34,463 nucleotides of DNA. It comes from Opitutia bacterium. Lineage in GTDB: Bacteria; Verrucomicrobiota; Verrucomicrobiia; Opitutales; Coraliomargaritaceae. The translations under genes and the position numbers were made by a program. A model generated the notes under the pieces. That model did not search any database, had not been told where the DNA came from, and saw nothing but the letters and a program-made list of their open reading frames with translations. The stretch is from NCBI GenBank assembly GCA_029252625.1, contig JAQXBA010000077.1, positions 1 to 34,463 of the forward strand, read 5' to 3'. Within the stretch, counting starts at the first letter, position 1, and each line of letters begins with the position of its first letter. This document shows, one piece after another, positions 17,213 through 23,530 of this stretch.

Positions 17213-18283
17213 GTGGACACAGAAAGTATCAAAGCAGCTCTTAAAACGGTCAAATTCCCTGGATTTAGCCGTGACATCATTTCCTTCGGCTTAGTCAGAG
17301 AGGTCAATTTACAGGATAGCGAAGCCCTGATCGGTGTCGAAATCACCACAGCGGACACAAAAATCCCCGAGCAAATTGCGGCCGACATCAAATCGGTGGT
17401 GGGCGCGCTCGATGGCATTCAGGAAGTCAAAGTTCGCATGGAAATTTCCCAGCCAAAAAACCAACCCAGCCCGACTGGCGGAGCCAACGGTAGCACTCCG
17501 ACTAACAGCGCTGCCATGCAGAAGGTGAAATACGCCATCGCAGTCGCCAGCGGCAAGGGTGGCGTCGGAAAGTCTACCGTCACTGTGAACCTCGCCTGCG
17601 CTCTGCAACGCCTGCTCGCAGCAGACGGCAAGGCTGGCGTCGGCATCATGGACTGTGACATTTATGGCCCATCTATCCCTCTGATGTTGGGCGCCTGCGG
17701 GCGCCCCGAAATCGAGAACGATTTAATTGTGCCACTGGAAAATTTCGGCGTGCGCACCATGTCGATGGGATTCCTAGTCGACGAGGATACCCCTGTCGTC
17801 TGGCGTGGCCCAATGATCATGAAAACTATTCAACAATTCGCGCAAAACGTAAATTGGGGTGAATTAGAAATTCTCGTCGTCGATCTGCCACCTGGCACTG
17901 GCGATGCACAGCTCTCTCTAGTGCAAACCATCCCGCTCGACGGCGCTGTGATCGTGACGACGCCGCAACCGGCGGCATCCAATGTGGCTCGCCGCGGCGC
18001 GCGCATGTTTGAAAAGGTCAATGTGCCCTATCTCGGCGTAGTTGAAAACATGAGCTACCTCGAAAATGCTGACGGCACACGCCAGCAGCTATTTGGTGAA
18101 GGCGGCGGCACAAGCACCGCAAACAGCCTCGGAACACCACTTTTGGGCGAAATACCAATCGATCCCTCGATTCGTATCGGCTGCGACAACGGTATTCCGA
18201 TTGTCGTCAGTGAACCCGAATCAGTGGCTGCAAAAGAATTCTTCAAAGTCGCCCGCCAAATCATTGAAAAATTAAACGCATAA
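17213..18283 (+). CDS. mrp: Mrp/ApbC family iron-sulfur cluster carrier ATPase, lacking CxxC
   Basis: The 356-residue protein has an N-terminal MIP18/DUF59 domain (about 3-80), a Pro/Asn-rich linker, and a deviant Walker A P-loop ASGKGGVGKST (112-122, Lys120). DCDIYGPS, VVDLPPGTGDAQLS and VTTPQPAA follow. The family helps assemble and deliver Fe-S clusters. In E. coli Mrp a CxxC follows ENMS; here the stretch after ENMS (from residue 281) reads YLENADGTRQQLFGEGGG with no cysteine, as I recall for actinobacterial members. The GTG start fits the domain start. It is divergent from the tolB-like gene. Confidence 0.93.
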   Translation: MDTESIKAALKTVKFPGFSRDIISFGLVREVNLQDSEALIGVEITTADTKIPEQIAADIKSVVGALDGIQEVKVRMEISQPKNQPSPTGGANGSTPTNSAAMQKVKYAIAVASGKGGVGKSTVTVNLACALQRLLAADGKAGVGIMDCDIYGPSIPLMLGACGRPEIENDLIVPLENFGVRTMSMGFLVDEDTPVVWRGPMIMKTIQQFAQNVNWGELEILVVDLPPGTGDAQLSLVQTIPLDGAVIVTTPQPAASNVARRGARMFEKVNVPYLGVVENMSYLENADGTRQQLFGEGGGTSTANSLGTPLLGEIPIDPSIRIGCDNGIPIVVSEPESVAAKEFFKVARQIIEKLNA

Positions 18284-18385
18284 TATCTGCTTAAAACTTC
18301 ATTGTTTTGATTTTTGAACTAGCCACCGAAGACCATGCTAGTATGATACATATCACATCGTACACCCTAGGGCATATTGCCTGTA

Positions 18386-18625
18386 ATGAGTAAGGATAAA
18401 AAAGACATGCCAGCCACAACCACCGACGCGAAGGCCTCTAAAGGCTTCGCAGAACGCTCCAGCTTATATCAGGAGTTCCTTGCAGAGCGCGAAGAAATCC
18501 TTCGCCACAAATGGATTGAATCGGAGAAAAAGGGTAAAGATATTGGTTTCGAACGCGCCCTACTCGACTGGATTCGAAAGCACCGCGAAAACTGGCGAAG
18601 TGAGCGATCGCCTAGAAGAAAATAA
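18386..18625 (+). CDS. Small conserved protein of unknown function
   Basis: A charged 79-residue protein starting at the ATG at 18386 (a TTG three codons earlier is weaker). After a Lys/Thr/Ala-rich, likely flexible N-terminus comes a helical core with EFLAEREEILRHKWIESEKK and GFERALLDWIRKHRENWR. The pattern E..EILRHKW..SEK.G.DIG.E.A..DW...HR..WR is one I recall from small conserved proteins of several phyla, so it is probably a real gene. I cannot assign a function. It follows mrp by about 100 bp and may be co-transcribed, or use a weak TTGAAC/TAGTAT promoter at 18314-18344 (19-bp spacer). Confidence 0.75.
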   Translation: MSKDKKDMPATTTDAKASKGFAERSSLYQEFLAEREEILRHKWIESEKKGKDIGFERALLDWIRKHRENWRSERSPRRK

Positions 18626-18723
18626 AAGTTCAAAAACTTCAGTGATTCGGCTGTTTTTTTTTGTGGAGGGTGATGATGGAGCACTCGATCCCAAATTGGA
18701 GGGACAGCGTCCGCAGTGCACAT

Positions 18724-18800
18724 AGGAGCGTGGGCGACCCGCCCACGTTGAGCCCGCGCGCCTAGCACACAAATAACGAGGGCGGGGCGCCCTCACTCCT
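18724..18800. repeat. Inverted pair of 24-bp palindromic units (GGGCGACCCGCCC core)
   Basis: Unit A (18724-18747) reads AGGAGCG-TGGGCGACCCGCCCA-CG. Unit B (18777-18800), on the other strand, reads AGGAGTG-AGGGCGCCCCGCCCT-CG. They match at 20 of 24 positions, and the outer stem pair changes from T-A to A-T in step, keeping the hairpin. The 29-bp spacer is GC-rich. This is the first of three such pairs in the window. Confidence 0.8.
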
Positions 18801-18884
18801 TTGGAAACAGCACGCTCACCGGCAACCCGGAGCAGCGCGCACCACAGCTCACCCCTCGCCCGAAACTCCACGCACAGACATAAA

Positions 18885-18910
18885 AAAACCCGCCTCGTAA
18901 GGCGGGTTTT
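18885..18910 (-). terminator. Intrinsic terminator of rpmG
   Basis: AAAACCCGCCT-CGTA-AGGCGGGTTTT forms an 11-bp perfect stem. On the minus strand it is followed by a T-run (18882-18888 on the plus strand is all A). It lies 29 bp past the rpmG stop. Confidence 0.85.
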
Positions 18911-18938
18911 CAAAAAATGGCGCATACGCCAACCAAGA

Positions 18939-19109
18939 TTAGTTCTTGATTTCGCGGTGCAATGTGTGGCGACGAAGAAATTTATTATATTTCTTCTTCT
19001 CAACGCGGTCAGGCTGCTGCTTTTTGTCGCGGCTAGTCATATAGCGGGATACTGGTTTGCCTTCGGCGCGTGCCTCTGTGCATTCGATCATTACGTGCTC
19101 TCTAGCCAT
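18939..19109 (-). CDS. rpmG: 50S ribosomal protein bL33
   Basis: A 56-residue basic protein: it begins [19 protein letters not shown], continues with [10 protein letters not shown], and ends [16 protein letters not shown]. This is bL33 of the large subunit. It has a single cysteine and no paired CxxC motifs, so it is the zinc-free (C-) form. It is encoded alone, with its own terminator and a structured leader. The ATG has no Shine-Dalgarno; the leader just before it is A/T-rich. Confidence 0.95.
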   Translation of the reverse strand: MAREHVMIECTEARAEGKPVSRYMTSRDKKQQPDRVEKKKYNKFLRRHTLHREIKN

Positions 19110-19133
19110 ACTAAAAATTCTTTGTTGGATTTT

Positions 19134-19184
19134 GAAAAAAGAGCGGAAACTAGGTGCTTCAGAGGCTGAAGCAACTCTTTTTTC
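19134..19184 (-). promoter_or_regulatory. Nested hairpin in the rpmG leader
   Basis: Two inverted repeats are nested: an outer 10-bp GAAAAAAGAG / CTCTTTTTTC and an inner 8-bp TGCTTCAG-agg-CTGAAGCA. It ends 25 bp before the rpmG ATG. On the minus strand the inner hairpin is followed, 11 nt on, by CTCTTTTTTC, so it may act as an attenuator or autoregulatory site. On the plus strand it is also followed by CTCTTTTTT and could instead terminate an unknown plus-strand transcript. Confidence 0.45.
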
Positions 19185-19193
19185 ATCAGAATT

Positions 19194-19268
19194 TTAATAA
19201 AATCGACCTGACCTGAGCTTAAAATCACTGAACGCTTCGATCAAAAATAGGCTTTCGCTTGGCTGCAT
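19194..19268 (-). CDS. Possible 24-residue leader peptide upstream of rpmG
   Basis: An ATG on the minus strand is preceded by a perfect AAGGAGG ten bases upstream, the only strong Shine-Dalgarno near a start codon that I noticed in the window. The ORF runs M-QPSESLFLIEAFSDFKL and on to a TAA just upstream of the rpmG hairpin. The strong site is the only argument; the composition is unremarkable and the Shine-Dalgarno sits in a hairpin loop. It could equally be chance. Confidence 0.2.
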   Translation of the reverse strand: MQPSESLFLIEAFSDFKLRSGRFY

Positions 19269-19551
19269 CCTATTATTTCCTCCTTAATATGACAAAATAA
19301 GGATGCACAGGCAACAATCTTGCCGCACTTTGCAGCTTCTTCATTTAGAGACTCGGACAACACTACCGCAAGACCGCCTGCTCACAGGCATCGTACCATT
19401 TTTTCTGGCTGCGGCGATCTGGTCTATTCTGCTCTGCTGAATCATCTACCTTTGGTCCATTTTGGATGCTGCTTTATTTAAAAGTAAATAGCTCGATTCG
19501 TATTTCATTAGATTACGTATTGCCCTCATCGTCGCAGCACGCTTTTACTCT

Positions 19552-20004
19552 ATGCTTCCAATGAGCAAAACATCCCTCACCATTTCCATCGGCGCCGACC
19601 ACGCAGGTTTCCCCCTCAAGGCGCCAATCATTCAACTTATACGCGACCGTGGCCACCAAGTCATCGATTGCGGCTGCGACTCCACCGAGTCCTGCGACTA
19701 TCCCGACTTCATCCGCCCTGCGGCTGAAGCTGTAGCAGAAGGTAAAGCTGATTATGGCATCGTGCTCGGTGGCAGCGGCAACGGCGAAGCCATTGTCGCC
19801 AACAAGGTCAAAGGCGTGCGCTGCGGTCTCTGTTGGGACGAATGGTCCGCGCAGATGACTAAAGAACACAACAATGCCAATTGCATTTCCATCGGCGCCC
19901 GTCCCGTATCTGCTGCAATGGCGCTCAAAATCGTCGGCATCTGGCTTGACGCAGATTTTGAAGGGGGTCGCCACCAGCGCCGCGTCGACAAGATCGAAGG
20001 CTAA
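19552..20004 (+). CDS. rpiB: Ribose-5-phosphate isomerase B
   Basis: A 150-residue RpiB/LacA-fold isomerase interconverting ribulose-5-P and ribose-5-P in the pentose phosphate pathway. GADHAGFPLK (14-23), DYPDF (49-53), GIVLGGSGNGEAIVANK (69-85) and NNANCISIGAR are clear. E. coli RpiB uses a Cys in CGTG; here the loop is GGSGNGE, as in Mycobacterium tuberculosis RpiB, where the Glu (here Glu79) is the base. An ATG three codons in is an alternative start. clpP follows after 51 bp, perhaps in one transcript. Confidence 0.92.
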   Translation: MLPMSKTSLTISIGADHAGFPLKAPIIQLIRDRGHQVIDCGCDSTESCDYPDFIRPAAEAVAEGKADYGIVLGGSGNGEAIVANKVKGVRCGLCWDEWSAQMTKEHNNANCISIGARPVSAAMALKIVGIWLDADFEGGRHQRRVDKIEG

Positions 20005-20055
20005 GCCACCTCTCACTTTTTCATTTTCACATCTAATCGATATCAAATAATTCTC

Positions 20056-20634
20056 ATGGCAGACAAAAAAACAAAAGACGCAGACAAAGGTGCGGGACCA
20101 AAAATCCAAGAAACATTTCTTAAGGAGCGTAAAATCTTCCTTTGGGGTGAAGTCTCAGATAAATCCGCTCGCGACATCACCGAGAAGCTCCTCTACCTCG
20201 AAGCAGACGCTCCGGGCAAGGAGATAACCTTTTACATCAATACCCCAGGCGGCTCGATCACAGCTGGCATGGCGGTGTATGACACCATGAAGCTGATCAG
20301 CTCACCGATCAAAGTGGTCGTCACAGGTATGGCCGCCAGCATGGGCTCTATTTTGCTCTGTGGGGCCGACAAGGGCAACCGCTTCCTCTACCCGCACTCT
20401 CGTGTATTGATTCACCAACCGCTCATCTCCGGCCAAATGGTCGCAGTCGCGGTAGACATTCACATTCAAGCGATGGAAATGGAACGTCTGCGCGACGAGC
20501 TCAATGCGATCCTCGCCGCCAGTTCCGGTCAGAAGCTCGACAAGATCGAGCAAGACACGGATCGCGACTTCTACATGACCGCACATGAAGCGATCGCTTA
20601 CGGCCTCGCCGATGCGATCATCGAGAAAATCTAA
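20056..20634 (+). CDS. clpP: ATP-dependent Clp protease proteolytic subunit
   Basis: A 192-residue ClpP serine peptidase that forms the 14-mer chamber fed by ClpX/ClpA. The catalytic triad is visible as Ser95 in MAASMGS, His120 in VLIHQP and Asp171 in DTDRDFYM. INTPGGSITAG (61-71) forms the oxyanion segment. The short Lys/Asp-rich N-terminus (1-15) may be a propeptide or extension. Neither clpX nor tig is next to it. A strong terminator follows 20 bp past the stop. Confidence 0.95.
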   Translation: MADKKTKDADKGAGPKIQETFLKERKIFLWGEVSDKSARDITEKLLYLEADAPGKEITFYINTPGGSITAGMAVYDTMKLISSPIKVVVTGMAASMGSILLCGADKGNRFLYPHSRVLIHQPLISGQMVAVAVDIHIQAMEMERLRDELNAILAASSGQKLDKIEQDTDRDFYMTAHEAIAYGLADAIIEKI

Positions 20635-20654
20635 GCGATCCGAAGCCTGTTTCG

Positions 20655-20683
20655 AAAGCCCGTCGTGATTGGCGGGCTTTTTT
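20655..20683 (+). terminator. Intrinsic terminator of clpP
   Basis: AAAGCCCGTC pairs with GGCGGGCTTT (10 bp, one T-G wobble) around GTGATT, followed by further T residues. It ends the rpiB-clpP unit. Confidence 0.9.
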
Positions 20684-20714
20684 GGTGCAGTGGCGGCACC
20701 ATGTTAATTGAGAC

Positions 20715-21137
20715 TCAACGTAATTTGCTCAGAAATTCAGATCCAAACTCAATCAGCTGCGTACCCATCGCTTGAATGCCACTGGATGCGGGGCGGCTAG
20801 CTGTTGCCGAATAGCCCAACTCAACATCAGCTTCCTTTAGCCGTCTCTCGAGCGCGAGTAAATCTGCTGACAAGCCTTCGACCTTACGAAGCAATGTACG
20901 CTTTTCTATCGCTGAAGTAGTTTGCTCAGCTTTTGCTTCAAGATATTCAATTTCTTGCAGCAGCTCTTTTCGTTCGCTTTGTAAACGCGCAATTCGACTG
21001 GCAGCTCCTGAAGAACCATTGCTTGCCTGAGATTTTTCAAACAGCTGTACCGGTTGACTGCTCAAAAAAGACAAGTCGTCGAATTGAGCGGTAAAGTATC
21101 GAGCCTCCTGATTCTTGCCCTTGATACAACACCACAA
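20715..21137 (-). CDS. Hypothetical coiled-coil protein
   Basis: I do not recognise a family. The ~140-residue product has a central helical stretch with heptad character, ASRIARLQSERKELLQEIEY then KAEQTTSAIEKRTLLRKVEG and LLALERRLKEADVELGY, so a coiled coil from about 45 to 110. The C-terminus is GIQAMGTQLIEFGSEFLSKLR. There is no signal peptide or membrane segment. The longest frame opens at a TTG at 21137; the region has no ATG before the coiled coil, so the true start is uncertain. A TATAAT box 15 bp upstream supports transcription but leaves a very short leader. Confidence 0.55.
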   Translation of the reverse strand: MWCCIKGKNQEARYFTAQFDDLSFLSSQPVQLFEKSQASNGSSGAASRIARLQSERKELLQEIEYLEAKAEQTTSAIEKRTLLRKVEGLSADLLALERRLKEADVELGYSATASRPASSGIQAMGTQLIEFGSEFLSKLR

Positions 21138-21151
21138 AGGCTAGATCAGTC

Positions 21152-21197
21152 ATTATACTTAGTAAACTGTGTGGGCCTATAAGTAATGCCATAGGCC
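21152..21197 (-). promoter_or_regulatory. Candidate promoter with operator-like inverted repeat
   Basis: On the minus strand a consensus -10 TATAAT (21152-21157) lies upstream of the coiled-coil gene. Sixteen bases further upstream, over the -35 position, is a perfect inverted repeat GGCCTAT-N10-ATAGGCC (21174-21180 and 21191-21197). No good -35 hexamer is seen, which suits an activator-dependent promoter. Confidence 0.4.
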
Positions 21198-21318
21198 AAG
21201 GCGTTCATCCGCGAAAAATGAACCTCCGCAACGACTCCATCGACTCGGAGCAAGCCTTCAATCTACTGCCGACACGCCACGCCAATAACAAGGCGACAGA
21301 GTACTGTGCCTATACAAA

Positions 21319-21342
21319 CGTGGGAGAGTCGCACAGACTCCG
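21319..21342. repeat. Solo 24-bp REP-like unit, degenerate
   Basis: GTGGGAGAGTCGCACAGACTCC aligns with the right-hand unit at 23487-23510 at 19 of 24 positions, keeping GTGGG, GAGTCGC and ACTCC. A partner in the opposite orientation is not convincing here. Confidence 0.5.
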
Positions 21343-21477
21343 AAAACTACCGACAACACTAACACATTTCTTTAGACTTTAAGGCTTTTGTAGACAAGTA
21401 AGTAAGGCAATACCACAGGTTTTTTTATCACGAAATCTCTGTCGAACCTGTAACAAAATTTGGGTAACAGCAGACAT

Positions 21478-21509
21478 AAAAAAGGCCGCCCCAGTAATGG
21501 GACGGCCTT
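21478..21509 (-). terminator. Intrinsic terminator of rpmI-rplT
   Basis: AAGGCCGCCCCA and TGGGACGGCCTT form a 12-bp stem with one C-A mismatch around GTAA; a T-run follows on the minus strand. It lies 27 bp past the rplT stop. Confidence 0.9.
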
Positions 21510-21536
21510 AAGAAAGACTAATATTAGGTCCGAAAC

Positions 21537-21899
21537 TTAAGCAGCTGCGTTGGCTTCTTTTGCCTTTTCAACGAGCACCTTGAATGCGGCTTCGTCGTGA
21601 ATCGCTAACTCGGAAAGCTGCTTACGGTCCATGTCAATCTCAGCAGCTTTGAGGCCACGAATGAAACGGCTGTAATTGATGCCATTTGCACGGCATGCAG
21701 CATTGATACGAACGATCCAGAGTTGACGGAACTCGGACTTCTTCTTGCGTCGATCGCGGTAAGCGTAAACTTCAGCGCGATCGACTGCATCTTTCGCATA
21801 GCGAAAGAGACGTGATTTGTTACCAAAATAGCCCTTGGCTTTTTTGAGAACTTTCTTGCGGCGTTTTAAGGTTGCCGGACCATTAGTTGCTCTAGGCAT
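21537..21899 (-). CDS. rplT: 50S ribosomal protein bL20
   Basis: A 120-residue basic protein with the bL20 pattern: [20 protein letters not shown] at the start, [37 protein letters not shown] and [17 protein letters not shown]. bL20 is an early assembly protein of the large subunit and in several bacteria represses its own operon. It follows rpmI by about 92 bp. The usual neighbours infC and pheST are missing. Confidence 0.97.
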   Translation of the reverse strand: MPRATNGPATLKRRKKVLKKAKGYFGNKSRLFRYAKDAVDRAEVYAYRDRRKKKSEFRQLWIVRINAACRANGINYSRFIRGLKAAEIDMDRKQLSELAIHDEAAFKVLVEKAKEANAAA

Positions 21900-21991
21900 G
21901 TTTTATATAATCTCTTGATTTAGTCGCTGTCGGGTCGCCCATTTTCATGTTACCCGACTAGCGTGAGTTTTTGTATCAAACGTTCTTCGAC

Positions 21992-22183
21992 TTAAGCGAA
22001 AGGCAATCCGCGAATGAGGTTAGCGCGTTGGCCGGGAGCGACCAATTTACTACTACCTGCACGGCGGCGTTGCTTGACACTCTTGTTACGAAGGAGGTGA
22101 CGGTGCCCTGGCGTGCGACGCAAGAGTTTACCGGTGCCTGTCTTCTTGAAGCGTTTGGCGATGGATTTACGTGTTTTCTGCAT
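21992..22183 (-). CDS. rpmI: 50S ribosomal protein bL35
   Basis: A 63-residue basic protein: MQKTRKSIAKRFKKTGTGKL, then RRTPGHRHLLRNKSVKQRRR. The K.RFK.TG.GK...HRHLL..KS.K..R pattern is bL35. The frame is open 24 codons further upstream, but the extension is hydrophobic and unlike bL35, so the start is the ATG at 22183. It forms a two-gene unit with rplT; infC is not upstream. Confidence 0.95.
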   Translation of the reverse strand: MQKTRKSIAKRFKKTGTGKLLRRTPGHRHLLRNKSVKQRRRAGSSKLVAPGQRANLIRGLPFA

Positions 22184-22264
22184 GAGAAAGTTGGAAAAGA
22201 TGGGAAGACACAGCTTTTGAAGGGGCTTGTAAAGGGTTAAAAGCGAGAAAATCAAAATGGATGA

Positions 22265-22299
22265 GAGTCGGAACCGGGCTCCCGGTGAGTAATCGACTC
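22265..22299 (-). promoter_or_regulatory. Structured leader hairpin upstream of rpmI-rplT
   Basis: An outer 6-bp stem GAGTCG/CGACTC encloses an inner 6-bp stem ACCGGG/CCCGGT with a 2-nt apex, so the true loop is probably 4 nt. It lies about 80-115 nt upstream of the rpmI start. Its position fits an autoregulatory bL20 leader, but I cannot match it to a known bL20 binding motif. Confidence 0.4.
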
Positions 22300-22346
22300 A
22301 ATACTCCCTTTTTAAAGGTTGTTAATTAATCACTAGCAAAGGCTTA

Positions 22347-22414
22347 GGCAGGGAGTGCGACTCGCCATCCTTGTAATGCAAGACAGGATATGTAGGCGAG
22401 TCGCGCACACGCTT
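22347..22414. repeat. Degenerate inverted pair of REP-like units
   Basis: The left unit (22347-22370) keeps GCGACTCGCC and matches the 23454 unit at 18 of 24 positions; the right unit (22391-22414, reverse strand) keeps the same core and matches the 23487-23510 unit at 19 of 24. The spacer is 20 bp. The outer stems are decayed compared with the other two pairs. Confidence 0.6.
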
Positions 22415-22633
22415 ATCGGAGTCAATTGCTCAAACAAGCCTCTTCACCAGCGATCATAATGCGATCCGAATATTAGGCTGAACAGGGCAAATGACTTACG
22501 ATTTCTAACAGACAGCCCACTTTCCACTTTCCACCCAGCACTTTTCCCGCTCTGATCCACCTGCTTTCCTTTCGCTATCGACATTGAGAATACAGATTTT
22601 AACAGACCCGCACTCCAAAGCCGTATTCTCGGC

Positions 22634-23269
22634 ATGGTTGAGGGACGCGTGCGTCAACTCAAAGGCTACCAAAAAAGCCATCACCTACCCGATGGTCACC
22701 ACTCTGCGGCGCAAGCCTTTGTGCGCAAAGTTGGCCATGATAATGTCAAAGAACTGGTCGATCAATTCTACACCGAAATTCGCAGCCTGTTCGGCTACAA
22801 GCGCCGCGACTTCCAATACACCTGCGAGGATGGCTTCGGCTGCATCAAAACACCCGACTTCGACCTACAGGTGCGGATCGACCAATGCCCTGCAGACGCG
22901 AAGAATTACCAGCTGACCACTGAGATTACCGCACTTCACAATGCCGAAATCGCCTCAGACGACCGTTTTCACGCCTGCTTCACGCACCACTGCGAGACGC
23001 TGATCGTCGAGTTCCCAGGTTCGATCAATATCGACGAAAAAATTGACGCTATCGAAGACATTGAGGAGATCGCGCAATATCTGAGCTACGAACCAGACGG
23101 CAGCTCATTTGAGCTCAGGCTCATTCCGCTCGACCTCCAAATAAGTGTGACCGAAAGCGAAATGACGTTTCAACTCTTGACCTTACGCGATCTAGAAAAA
23201 CTCATCAACCACAGCCAAAAGGCCTTCGAGATCCTGACCGCCGTCGGTCTCGGCGCGGCAATTGGGTAG
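22634..23269 (+). CDS. Hypothetical protein of 211 residues
   Basis: I do not recognise a family. The protein is soluble and acidic in its middle. It starts with a basic segment (MVEGRVRQLKGYQKSHHLPD), followed by helical and strand-like stretches including FYTEIRSLFGYKRRDFQYTC and an Asp/Glu/Ile-rich run near 146-160 (NIDEKIDAIEDIEEIAQ). Seven cysteines are scattered without a metal-binding pattern. Codon use resembles its neighbours and no other frame is open over this length, so it is very likely a gene. It lies alone between two repeat-bearing spacers. The ATG has no Shine-Dalgarno. Confidence 0.75.
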   Translation: MVEGRVRQLKGYQKSHHLPDGHHSAAQAFVRKVGHDNVKELVDQFYTEIRSLFGYKRRDFQYTCEDGFGCIKTPDFDLQVRIDQCPADAKNYQLTTEITALHNAEIASDDRFHACFTHHCETLIVEFPGSINIDEKIDAIEDIEEIAQYLSYEPDGSSFELRLIPLDLQISVTESEMTFQLLTLRDLEKLINHSQKAFEILTAVGLGAAIG

Positions 23270-23453
23270 GAGAAGAAGAGACTTGAGGGAGGAAACTTGA
23301 AAGCTAAGAAAAGATAGACGTCCGATCTGGAATGGAGCGAACTGGCGAAGCTATTTCGACCACCGAGCCCGACGTAATACCGAGGCCGACGCAGAGACGA
23401 AGGGCCTGGGAAGCTACCGTTTCGCGGACTTAGCCGCGCCTTATTTCAGAAAA

Positions 23454-23510
23454 TGGAGCGAGGGCGACTCGCCCTCGTTAAAATGCTGTGGGCGAGTCGC
23501 CCACACTCCA
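23454..23510. repeat. Inverted pair of 24-bp palindromic units (GGGCGACTCGCCC core)
   Basis: The left unit reads TGGAGCG-AGGGCGACTCGCCCT-CG (23454-23477). The right unit, on the other strand, reads TGGAGTG-TGGGCGACTCGCCCA-CA (23487-23510). They match at 20 of 24 positions, with a compensatory A-T to T-A change in the stem. The spacer is only 9 bp (TTAAAATGC), so the pair can also fold as one long hairpin. This is the cleanest copy in the window. Confidence 0.85.
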
Positions 23511-23530
23511 ATCACCTCCCCCCTCACTAA

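Larger units (their letters stand above)
18626..18938. other. Gene-free stretch with repeat pair and rpmG terminator
   Basis: It opens with a weak hairpin followed by a long T-run (18654-18662) that may end the upstream small gene. The REP-like pair at 18724-18800 and the rpmG terminator at 18885-18910 fill most of the rest. Long open frames here on the minus strand are GC-rich shadows of the repeats, not genes. Confidence 0.6.
19110..19551. other. Gene-free stretch between divergent rpmG and rpiB
   Basis: Besides the rpmG leader structure (19134-19184) and a possible leader ORF (19194-19268), it holds a hairpin TGCATCC...GGATGCA (19264-19307) whose loop carries AAGGAGG on the minus strand. 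From 19310 to 19551 I see no gene, repeat or clear promoter; the sequence becomes AT-rich just before rpiB, where its promoter should be. Confidence 0.5.
21138..21536. other. Gene-free stretch with promoter, solo repeat and rplT terminator
   Basis: It contains, in order, the promoter/inverted repeat of the coiled-coil gene, a GTTCAT-N9-ATGAAC hairpin (21203-21223), a solo REP-like unit, an ACAGGTT-N23-AACCTGT inverted repeat (21414-21450) and the rplT terminator. No coding sequence is supported. Confidence 0.55.
22184..22633. other. Gene-free stretch upstream of rpmI
   Basis: It carries the structured rpmI leader (22265-22299) and a degenerate REP-like pair (22347-22414). The remaining 220 bp up to 22633 show only a pyrimidine-rich string with CTTTCCACTTTCCAC. 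A 63-codon minus-strand frame (22444-22635) has no support. Promoters for rpmI (minus) and the 22634 gene (plus) must lie here, but I cannot place them. Confidence 0.5.

Noticed and set aside
18560-19003. 147-codon minus-strand frame overlapping the repeat pair and rpmG
   Set aside because: It crosses rpmG in another frame, the rpmG terminator and the REP-like pair; its Arg/Cys-rich content reflects palindromic GC-rich DNA.
18801-19169. 122-codon plus-strand frame
   Set aside because: It is antisense to rpmG and its leader, and includes the rpmG terminator; no family features.
19513-20109. 198-codon minus-strand frame opposite rpiB
   Set aside because: Fully antisense to rpiB, whose motifs are unmistakable.
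21971-22240. 89-codon plus-strand frame opposite rpmI
   Set aside because: Antisense to bL35 and its leader.
22508-22560. Pyrimidine-rich strings (also near 6893-6956, and on the minus strand near 23281-23317)
   Set aside because: They share CTTTCCACTTTCC-like words but are too short and degenerate to call a repeat family by eye.
22444-22635. 63-codon minus-strand frame upstream of rpmI
   Set aside because: Low-complexity and Ser/Lys-rich, with no family features; it overlaps the promoter region of the next gene.
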